Source: Sphaerolaimus hirsutus (Eukaryota; Nematoda; Chromadorea; Monhysterida; Sphaerolaimidae). From it: 64,000 bases of DNA. The translations under genes and the position numbers were made by a program. The notes below the pieces were generated by a model that was not told the DNA's origin, searched no databases, and saw only the letters and a program-made list of their open reading frames with translations. Positions 31,721 through 43,700 of this stretch are shown here, one piece after another (within the stretch, counting starts at the first letter, position 1; every line of letters begins with the position of its first letter). Location: assembly GCA_964036195.1 (NCBI GenBank), contig OZ038458.1:24255832-24319831 (forward strand), given 5' to 3'.

Positions 31721-34700
31721 GTGTTAAAAATTATAAGCCCTACTGATTGAGTAATCAAATAAATTTGTCAAATACCGTTCTAAATTTCAAAATTATTTTC
31801 CATTTTAATTGACACATTACACGACATTTGACACTTTACTGTAGACTTTACATTACGCGGGACTGCCCCAGCCACAGGCCGAGGGGTTTCCATTGTGTAG
31901 CAATAAAAAACTATCAAATATAATCATTGATCAATAATGAACCTGAACCATTTCTGCCCCGCTCAAATTTCTGTTTTGTTTTGGTCAAAAATGTACACAA
32001 ACTTAAAAAAAATATCAATGAAAACGATTATTTATATATTTTTTCAACTTTAGGTAGTTTAAATAAATTTCTAGGCACCGATAAAAGAGCGCATTGCGCT
32101 GGCACTCTGGTGTCATTCCCAGACCCTGTAAAATGCCCTGTGAAATCACGCATGTCAAATGTCATGCAAAGTGTTAAAAGTCATTTAAAATGCCCTGTGA
32201 AATGCCAAATTGGTTTGACATTTTCCAGGGCATTTTACATGCCTTCTGACACATTGCACAACATTTACCATTTTCCAGGGCATTTTACACGACTTAAGAC
32301 ACTTTGCATGACATTTGACATTTTCCCGGGCATTTCACATGACTTAAGACACTTTGCGTGACATTTGACATTTCCAGGGCCTTTTACAGGGTCCGGGACT
32401 GCCCCCTGGTGTCGTGGAAACACGTGATCACAGCGGCGCACTGTCTCAAGGAAGCACTGTTGCCGCATTTTAAAAGGGTAGCTGAGTGCCGGAAAAAGTA
32501 CCTACCGTGAGATGGGTTTTTAATTCTACTTGTAAGACAGCGTTGACACTTGAAATTTATTAAAAAATTTAGTGAGAGATTACTTTTGTGACAGTTTTTA
32601 CACATTAAAATTTCTCGTCACAATTATTGAAACGTACTTTTGCGTTTTCCAGGAAATGAGCATTTTGCTCATCTTTTACCCAGAGTAAATGTAAAAACCA
32701 CTTATTTTACGTTTTCTGTACTCAAGGGTGAGTAAAATTAAAATACTTTACTTTACATTTACCTTTACTTTGAAAAAAGTACAACATTTTTAACTCTGCT
32801 ACTGGTAACAACACAAAATTCAAATAGAAATAAAAATATCCAAAGCTTTTTCAGAGAAAAAGATCCATTTACCGGACAAAAACTACACTACAAAAGGATG
32901 ATTACATTGCAAATTGTTTACGGCGGCGTCAATATCGAAACCTTGATCGACACAAATATGGTAGCGACTGTGAAAGTAATACGCTTACACCCAGGCTTTT
33001 TCAAAGTATGTCGCAAAAATAATTGTAACGTGGTTAAATGGGTATACTCCGCGGAACGCACGCTATGCATTTTTTTAAACGAAAAACGAAAAAATGACGT
33101 TATCATTAATTTTAAAAAATGTTAAAAAAATTATTTCAGACACAAGACATACCTACAGTCCCGGCCGATATACATGGAACATAAAAAAAATTATGTCTGT
33201 AAATCGGCCCAAATGCAAGGGAGGCAGTTGATACCTGAGGTGGGGGTGCGCGCAAGGGGTGCCTACATGCACCCCTGGGGGACCCCCCAGCAGTCATCGA
33301 TCCAGCTGTGGCTGTCCGCATAATGTTTCCCTCTCAATTTTCAGCTGATGAATATAGATGGAACGTAAATGCAGCTGCGCGCTGTGTGTTCTACACGCAT
33401 GCTATAAACACACAGCCATGTCCGATCTGTTTATGTGAGATATATAAACAGGAAAAACACACTTTTGCTTGTTTTTTGAAAATTTGAGTGGAATTTAGTG
33501 ACAAAACTGACAATAGTAATCTGAATTGACACCGTTTTTTGGTTTGTTCATTTGATGTCGGTCTTTTTTGTCTGCAAAAGGGATATTTGTCCAGTGGGAA
33601 ACTTGCCCAATAATTTGGACTACCCTCTCACCACGATGGGCCCACACACGCTAGTTGACATTGACACCAAATGTCAACTGGTGCCGATCCCGATTCAAAG
33701 CTTGCTGACGAGTGGACGAACGATGTTCAAACGCAATCTTTGAATTAGGAACGGAACCAGTTGACATTCGGTGTCGATGTCAACTAGCGTGTGTGGGGCC
33801 ATTGCTGTACACGATTGTTTCCCCAACCCAAAGACACACAGTGGTCAAAACCACCAAGAAAAGGTGTTAAATGCAGTTGGCCCTGTCTGTGCCTTTCAAG
33901 CAGCTTTCTTGCCCACAGGGGGCATTCCAGGTGTTGGCATCATGCCAGTACAGGTCTCTTGTGTTTGGTAAGTAAAGGCATGCCACAGGCATTCATCCAA
34001 TGGTGCACAGTGGATGGTTTCACAACCTGTCCAAAATGATAGATGTGTGCTCAGCGACAGCATGCAAAGATGCCTATGGGTGTGCCTTTTGAATGTGCAA
34101 ATTGTGTCGCTGCATGGCATCAGTGAACACATGTGGTCTATGCTTGTTTTCCATGGCGGGGCATATAGATTCCACAAGACCAAAAATACTGATGGCAAAT
34201 GAATGAATGAAAATCAATGTCAGTTCACATTACTTTTGTCAGACTTATTACCAAATTCCACTCAGAAATGTTCTGGATCTCATGTAGCCAAAACAGACAT
34301 GGCTGTGTGTTTTTAGCACGCGTGTAGAACACTCAGCACGCAGCTGTGTTTTTGTTCCATCTATATTCATCAGATGAAATTTTGGGAAATTTTTTTGGCG
34401 GACTCCCACAGCAGCATCGATGGCTGCTGGGGGGTCCCCCCTGGGGCCAGATTTAATTCTCGAGTAATGTGCCCTACCCGAAAGTAATGCACCCGAAATC
34501 GGGCAGCCGGCCTACAAATTGTTTACGGATGCCCTACCCTACACGCCAGTCTCGCGACACGACAAGACGCAATTCAATTGCGTGTCGGGAAACACGTGTC
34601 GGATGTAGGGCATATGTCCAGTTTCAGACGGAATTTATAAATAAAAAATAAAAAAATAAAAAAGAAAGTTAGGTGGCGTTTACACGGATTTGCTGTGATG

Positions 34701-37700
34701 ACAAAAAATGCAATTTTTATAACTGTTCTTGTGGAATCAATGTGAAATATATTACATGTGTGATGCCTCAATTGATTTGATTGTGCCAGCTTCACTGCCT
34801 GGGGCACACATCAAATTCCATAATTTCCCTAATCACGCACACTAGATCACACTTTTTTCATGTTGTCGTAGCTTTGTTGGAGGGTTTGTTCTACGCGGCC
34901 TCGCTAGCGACATTATCTGTTGTGCATTATTGTGTAATCTATAAAAATTAATTATTGTTCCATGTAACGGGGTCGATCAAATAATGATCAAATGAGGCGT
35001 CCGATCTATCTACTTATTGGTTTTCACCCAAAAACATGGTTGACAAAATCACAATTTTTGTCGTCACAAAGAATCCGTGTAAACACCACCTTAGAGAAAT
35101 AAGAAATGAAAGAGAAAAATTAATTAACAAGGAAAACATGAGAATAAGATAGCGACGTTGACATGGTTCCTATTGATTTGTTTGTACAATTGATATCTTT
35201 AGGATTGCAGGGAATGTTACCTTAATTTGATGAATAATACAAAGTGATAAATAACGGTCCAAATAAATGACAGTGAAAACAATGTAATGTTGTGAAAAAA
35301 AATAGATGATTTTGTGCCATTTATTCAGATGGGACATGGTACACAGATGGGACAGATTCCACAGTGGCACACATATTATAAGCGATCTATCTGTAGTGGT
35401 GTGGTTCCTGTTCAACATAAATGTGTAACAGATAGGTTTGTGAACTAGTGTATTTCAGTGCACACACATGCCTGTTGCAAACAGTGTGTGCCTATACCCA
35501 CAACATACTCATTTCACACTGAGCCTGCAGCTGCACCCACTTGGCACCGGGTTCGCTTGTGTGTAACGATGGCAAACGAAATTCAAAAATTTAAAAACGT
35601 TTTCGAATTTGTTAAGAGTTTATGAATTTTTATTTCACCCTTAGAAAAACACTTAAAATCGATTTTTTCCCCTAAAAATGTTCAGAAATTTGTAAAGTGT
35701 TTCAGATTTTTGTTATCAGTATTTCTGTTAAAATTACCTATTTCATATGATGGAAACATCAATTTCATATGGATCATCAATAGCAACAGAACAAAATGTA
35801 CAAGTGAATCTGCAGTTACAGTTTGAAAGCTGTAAAATTCAAAATTCACCAGAAAACTTCAATTAAATTAGTGAGAACAAATTTTAATGTTCAAAAAGTA
35901 TTGAAATTTTTTGAAGAGAATTCAAAAAAAATAAAATTCAAAAACTATTTTCAGAAAAAAAAATCGAAATTCAGAAAGTCAATTTAAAAAAAAACACTTA
36001 ACAATATATACACTTTTACCAACCAGTTTGCCATCATTACTTGTGTGGTGTCTACTATTCAAATGGGGGGCATCCCCATTTGCAAGTGTGTTCTGTCGCC
36101 ACCACCATCATTGCATGGAGGCTCATATTTTAAATATTTTTTATCACTTTGTCATATTTTGAATGTCGATGTAAGGGAATCTTTATAAAATTATTTCATT
36201 CAAGAACCTATGTATTTGTTTGGACTGAAGTTCATCTTCAAGTTCACTTATGTACGATTACTAGACATACTCAGCTCAATCAAAAATACAATCAATTAAC
36301 CAAATCAGTTGAAGATTGTTTGAGTAGAACATCCTGAGTTGTTTTTTATATGATATCCCAATTTCCTAAATATTAATAAAATACTTAGGCCGTGTTTACA
36401 CGGATTTTGTGCGACGACAAAAAAATTGTGTCGTCACGGACATTTTTTGATGAAAATTGAAAAAAAAATTCAGATTTTTATGAGTGTGACGACATTTCGG
36501 CCTCGATAACTCCGACAAGCAAAAATATCGAAATCAGCCTCGATGAAATCCGACAAACGCAGTTTGGCTACGACAAAGGTTACACTGGCTACGACAAATG
36601 TGAATTTTTGAATTTTTTGTTCACACCATTAGGGAGGACTACAAATGCTGCCTAATAAATAAAAAAATGTACCATATTTCTATTTCTTCTAATAGAACAG
36701 CACTGGTAATAGAACAGCAGGTTTTGGCAGTCTCTCATGAAAACAATACCGCGGCATCCTCCAAAAGAATGGCAGGTAGAAATGACGTTGGGCAAGGCCA
36801 AACATAAATATGTGAAAAATAGGTGGTAAGAACATCAATAACTTTCACAACTATGATTCAGGGGTTGTTTTCACATTTGGTGTTGTTTGAATTGATCCTT
36901 TGATATTGAAATATTCCTTGTGTTTGATTAAAAAGACTATGTTCAAATAGAAAATGTGAGAAAAATCAGTGACAAAATAGAACGGCAGCCTCTAATAGAG
37001 CGGCAACAGCACCTCCAATCAGGGGTATCTTATGAGGAGTATCTTGAATTTTGACCCTCTCTCTGAGTGGTTGGATAGATAGCAAATCGCTCCTCTGGAG
37101 GGATAGATAGCTGAAAAATTTTCTGGGGGAGGGGTTGGGGGGGTTGTGGTGGTTTGATATATAGGCTTTTTGGGGCATAAAAGAAGAAAAGGGTGAAAAA
37201 TCACTAAAAGTAGGTGTAAAATGGCTCAAAATGGGTATACAAGAGCATATTATAGCACTAAATATAGCTGAAAATAGGCAAATAGAACCAGAATTATGAT
37301 TTTGGAAGTGAAAATCTTTAAAGAGGTATGAAAAATAGCGATTTTGAGTGAAAACTGGGGTATAGTTTCTCAAAAATCGCTCCGGTTAGGTAGATAGCTG
37401 GCCAATTTGGGGGGGGGGGTTTAACCCCTGATCACACATCCATGAATTTACCCCTCCCTCCCTTGAATAACTCCCCTGTTGAACACATGGGGAATGCATA
37501 GCGAAGTTGTTATTTCCAAAATGGGGGAGTGCAAAGCAAACTTGTTATTTACAAAATGAACAATTTTTTTGGAAACCTTCGGAGACTTTTTTTGGAGCAA
37601 AAGGAACAATTTTTGGAGACTACCACATAGAATAGTGTGAACTCGTTGACAAAATAGCAGCCACCTCTCACTGGTAGAGAAATGCAGTAACAAACCAGTA

Positions 37701-40700
37701 CTGTATTTCTTCTAATAGAATGGCACACCTCCAATAGAATGGCAGAATCTCCAATAGAACAGCAGGTTTTGGCACGTTTTTCTGCTTACAAAAACAATAG
37801 AACGGCATCTCAGATAGAAATTATGTTGGGAGTAGGGTTCAAACGGGATTGACTTTTTGGGATTGGGATTCACTTTTTTAGATTTTGGGATTGGGATTCA
37901 GGTGGGGTTTCTGTGTCAGGATTGTTTTTTTTTAGATTTCGGGATCGGGATCGGGATCGGAAGTGTAATGAGTTGACATAAAACATATATTTTTGACAGA
38001 AATCACCACTTATAATGCTATCCAATGACTCTACAGCCATTCTATGGCTATGTATAGCATCACAAAGTACTGTCATCTTTCTTATTTACCTGTATATGTT
38101 GATTCATGACCATATCTGGGAGTTTTGAAAAAAACGGGTTTTATTTTTTTTTTACCTTGTGTTGAAAAAACCTTTTTCAGCCATCGCCAGTGCACACTTA
38201 TTATGCTTTCTGTGATAATAAATATAAGTACTGTACAGAGCTTAGGAAAAGCTTGAAAGTCAGTTATTTTTAAGTTTGAAAGTAATTAAATTGTTATAAA
38301 CACCTTCCCGGTCACGTCCGGCACCCAATTTTTGGTTTCACTTGTGGCATCCTATCTCCAGTCATAGGCCGCGCCAGAAGCTGAAACTTGGGGGAGATAC
38401 TGGCGCAACCTCCCCTATACTTTGCATGAATTGGGTGGGTCACGGTGACCCCTTTACAGGGTGTCACCATAAGTGCCAAAAATTTATTGGCTTTTCTGGT
38501 GTCCCACACATGTCTGACACCCACTGATTTCTGAGCTGTGGGAGGGGTATAAATCTTAAATTCTGGGGATGTGTTGGCAACACCCCTCCCCTACTCGCAC
38601 TATTCAATAATGTGGGATTAATGTGGAAAAATTTCTAAAATATCCTTTTATTCTCTAAAAAACGCAATCCCCCAATAGATGGATGACAAATAATTATCTT
38701 TTTGGAACTTTTTTATAAGACACTTGAAGAGCTGGTTTACGATACTTTAAAGGGAACAGTTTGATGGTTAAAGTTATGTTAAGAACCATACCTCTAAAAT
38801 GCCTGCATTGCAAAATTTACTTGGGAGAATTTTATGACACCATGTCAGGGGTCTCGAATGGGGGGGGTTGGGGGGGGGGGGGGGGGGGGGTTACCCCCCC
38901 CCAAACCGCCCAGCTATCTATCTATCCCGGAGGCCGCTCAGCTATCTATCTATCCTGGAGGCAAAATTTTGGGCTACTACCCCCTAAACCCCACCCCAAA
39001 TCGCCCAGCTATCTACCTACCTATCTGGAGCGATTTTTCAGAAACTATACCCCAATTTTCACTCAAAATCGCTATTTTTCATACCTATATATAAATTTTC
39101 ACCACCAAAATCACTAGTTCATGCGTCTAACTGCCTATTTTCAGCTATTTTAAGTACTGTATGCTTTTGTATACCCATTTTGAGCTGTTTTACACCTACT
39201 TTTAGAGATTTTTCTCCCTTTTCTTCCTTCTATGCCCTGAAAAAGCCTATATATTGAAACACCACAACCCCCCCCCCCCCAAACCCCCCCCCCAGAAAAT
39301 TTTTCAGCTATCTATCCCTCTGGAGGAGCGATTTGCTATCTATCCAACCACTTGGAGGGTCAAAATTCAAGATACCCCTGCACCATGTTGACATCATTTC
39401 AGGAAAAAAGATTACAAAATTTACACTTTGAAATTCCCCCCCCCCCAAATAAATTTTGCAATGCAGGCGTTTTAGAGGTGTCGTTCTTCACATGACTTGA
39501 ATCATCAAGTATTGCAAACCAGCTCTTCAAGTGTCTAATAAAAAAGTTCCAAAAAGTGAATTATTTTGTCATCCATCTATTATTCGGTTATCATGTTTTT
39601 TAGAGAATAAAAGAATATTTTAGAAATTTTTCACATTAATCCCACATTATTGAATAGTGTATAGTAGGGGAGGGTTGTTGCCAACACATTTTAGATTTAT
39701 ACCCCTCCCACAGCTCAGAAATCAGTGGGTGCCGGACCTGTGCGGGACACCAGAAAAGCCAATAAAATTTTTGCACTCATGGTGATGCACCCTCTAAGGG
39801 TCACCACGACCCCCCCCCCAATTCATGCAAAGTAGAGGGAGGTTGCGTCAATATTTCCCCCAAGTTTCAGCTTCTGGCGCGCCATATAACTGGAGATAAG
39901 ATGTCACAAGTGTCATCAAAAATAGGTTGCCAGACGTGACTTAGAAGGTGTTTATTTGTGGTGTGAATTACATTTCATCGACCATTTGCAATATCTTGTT
40001 TGCAGAAATTGTGTGTTCTTGCTCAGAACAAAATATTGATCATATTGGAAGTGTACATAATGCTTTGGCATAAATGTTCGATGTGAAAACAAGCAATATC
40101 TGGGAGCTTTTGAAAAAAAAACAGGTTTTATTTGAAAATAAAACCCTTTTTTTTGAAAAAATGGGTTTTTTTTAAAACCTTGCATTGAAAAAAAACCTTT
40201 TTCGGCCATCCCTAGTGTAGACCCATAACCACATTTGGATTTATCATCTCTACTGAAATGTAAATGGCAATTTTAACAGGGTTCACAACAGTCCAAATAA
40301 GAAAAAATGATGAATCAAATTGTATCAGGAAAACAATATTTGGTAGACATACTAGTTCATACTTATAACACAGTTGCTTAACGGCATTTTGCAAGAAAAG
40401 CAGCATAAAGTCAGCAGGCGTATCGCCCTACAAACATTTGCATCAATCTCTCCAGTGGAGAGTGCATGACGGCATTAGGTATTGTGATGCAATATTTTAA
40501 CGATTGGAATAGATCAAGTCACGTATGAAAACTTGGCCCTTATCCCAGTTACCAGTTGCGTATTATACAAATGAGAGTGAAAACTGAAAGTTAGCTAAAA
40601 ATCGTTAAAATTTGCTTTGCTTTGCCAATTTCCACCTTCATAATCGCTATTTTTGTTTATATGCATGGTTATATAGCTATTGTGAGCCTATTTTATTCAT

Positions 40701-43700
40701 ATTAATAGCGGATTACAAAATTTTGGCTGGCTGCCAAGTTCTCTTCTGTTGGAACAGAGCCAACGAATGAAAAATAAAATAAAAACGGTAGTTTGAACGG
40801 TAAAACGGTAGTTTGAACAGTCAAATTCTTTTCGAGCAACGTTGAAAATGTAGATTTTTGAGAAACTATACCCCAATTTTCGCTCAAAATTGCTATTTTT
40901 CATACCTCTATATAGATTTTCACCTACAAAATCACTAGTTCATGTGTATAACTGCCTGCGTGACATGTGGAAAATGTTCAACATGTGGGATGGGTTTACA
41001 TGTGGAATGGTGCAGTGCCCCATTCGCCAGCCTCCATATGCAATCCGCCCCCCGTCAAAAATACTGGCTACACCAGTGCCCTGACACTCCCTCTGAAGTA
41101 GCAATTTGCTGTGAATGGAACCCTGAAATCTGGCTACCACTGTTAAGCAGCAATATATTTTACAGCAGATATCTTGATTCTAACGCCTATTTTTATAGTA
41201 TTTAGTATGGATGATCAAAATCAAATCTTGATCCATTGGAAAATTGGCCAAGAAATCTCGATAAATTGATGATCAAAATCAAATCTTCAGGTTTTTCTGA
41301 TCATTTTGAGTGTTCATTGAGGAAAATCGGCCAAGAAATGGTCAAGCTATGGACTTTTACAGTAGTGTGCATCTGGCTTCATGCAGTGATTTATGTGGAT
41401 GGGAGGGAAAAGTTTGAAGTGCAATAACTTTTGATTGGAAAGAGATATTGAACTCATTATGTTGATATACGACTTCTCACAGTCTCAAGTATATGATAGC
41501 ATGTTCAGAAAAATTTACTTTTCGCGTTTAAAAACCGGGTCAAATTGGCATAAGAAATATAGACATCACTACCGCAACCCACAAAATGGAATCTACAGCT
41601 TATGCCGATCATTTTAAGTGTTCAACAGTCTAAATCGGCCCAGAAATGGCCGAGTTACCGAGCTCCCAAGTCAATCGGCCTGATCGGCCATGCAAAATGA
41701 CCATGTTTTTATAGACCACTTATCCCTTATCTCGGGACTGGGGGATTATTCGAGGAAAAATTTTTTTTTTGTCGTAGCCCCGCCCCCAAACCCCAACATA
41801 CTCAAACGGCATCAAAATTGGCCAATGTACAATGGAATGGGACGAGACAAAAGTCTGGAGACCCCCCCCCCCCCCTAAAATGCCACCCTCGATTTTTTCT
41901 ATGGATTGGCGGCCCCAGTTTGTATGAAATTGATCATGCAATTGTTTTTAAGTGCATTTTTTTCATTTTTGGGATTTTTTTGTTCATTTTTTCAATTTTT
42001 TTCTTTTTGTCAGAGTCCTCAAAATTAGCCTCGCTAGCGAGGCCTCTGACATTTTCTCATTTTTTTTGGAAATTTTTCAAAAATGTGACGACAAAATGTC
42101 GTCACGTGCTGTGAAAGTGTTTTTTTTGTGACGACTCAGTGACGACTCATTTTTGTTTACTTGGTCTAATTGCTCTCCCCACCACCCACAATTCAGAGTC
42201 CAAAGAAGTCCAAAATGGCCTGCTCGATTGCTGGAAATGCTGCTCGTGCATCTGAAAACAGAGGCGGATTTCTTCGGGAAGCTGAACGGCCTGCGGTGAT
42301 CCGCACTTTGGTGAATTTCATTGCCAAGGTTGTGAAGCATCATGAAATGCTGATGGGCAATGTCAAGCAAGTACCCCCGGCAGTACCGCGGATCAGCCAG
42401 TATCCCGAAGGCAAGTGCGACGACTGCAGTGGCATGCCAGAATACTTGCTGTTCCATCTGCGAATGTTTGCAGATGTGTACCTGCACATAACCAACACTC
42501 AGCTGCGCCAGATGTGCAAAGTCATGTTGACAACCATCCATACTGCCAAAGCATGCTGTCGGCATTTGATGACGACAATGCAGTTCATTTCAGATGCAGT
42601 TCAGATGCGGTCATTGTTCTTTCCTCGGATGAGACGGTTTGTTGATACTTTTTGTATGCGTTGTATGTGTATATGGATTGAAAAACCATTTGTAATGACC
42701 CAAAATAAAATAAATAAAACATTTTCTTAAAATGGTTGCTTTTTAAAAAAGCACTGGCAATGCAATATGCAAATCACTATTTGCATATAATTCATTATTT
42801 TTGAGCAGGTGCCCACGAGGTCTTCGAGCGACCACAGCCGCACCACCAACCCTGTCGTCAGTTGAAATGTGGGCGCGCGCAAAAATCCTGGCGCGGAAAA
42901 TATTGATGTGCCGGTGGTGGACCCTGGCAACATGCTGTGTGCCATCGCAGCGTTCTAGTCCGGCGCCGTCCGCAGATCATCAGGTAGTTGATGATTTGAG
43001 CGGGCGGGGTGGGGGGGGTGTCGGTGCACAAGTAAACCTGGTGCACAAGTAAACCCGGTGCACAAGTAGCAAAAGTAGTAGAATAGCGCCATGGTGTGGT
43101 TTACTTTGGCACCCTCAAATGGCGCCTTACCATCACAAATGATGTGTAATTTTGTTGTTTTTGTGGGTGGGGGGTCGCAGGGGTGCAATATATGTTTTGT
43201 TTCAAGCTTTAGAAGAAAAAAAGGGGGAAAATCGCTAGATACATATGTAGATAGCTAGAGCATTTGGGGGGTAATCCAACCCCCCTCCAACCCCTATACT
43301 GAACCCCTGCAGTGCCCACGAAGACCCAGTGCTCAATATGGGGGCCCGGCACCTAAGCACTGTGTCTACATTGGCACTGGACACATTGTTACTTGAGCAC
43401 CGGGTTTACTTTAGGGTTCAAACGGGATTTTGATCCTGATCCCGAATCCCAAGAAATTTTGGGATTTTGTGGTCCCGATCCCGAAACCTCAATCCCAATC
43501 CCAAAGTTTGAAAAAGCCAATCCCAATCCCGATCCCGAAACCTCAATCCCAATCCCAATCCTGAAATTTCAAAAACCAATCCCAATCCCGAAAAGTCAAT
43601 CCCGTTTGAACCCTAGTTTACTTGTGCACTGGTCCTGAGCCGAATTGAGCTATCCACCCCCCCCCCCCCACTGCGGACCCATCGACTGTGCCAAGGTTTT

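Noticed and set aside
32115-32405. Treating the insert in the protease exon as an ordinary GT-AG intron
   Set aside because: The nearest AG acceptor (TTTTACAG at 32388) breaks the phase and adds residues to the conserved box. The exact junction would need a TG acceptor.
33771-34202. Overlapping 60-100 residue frames on both strands
   Set aside because: They lie inside a TIR element, overlap in several frames and match no motif I know.
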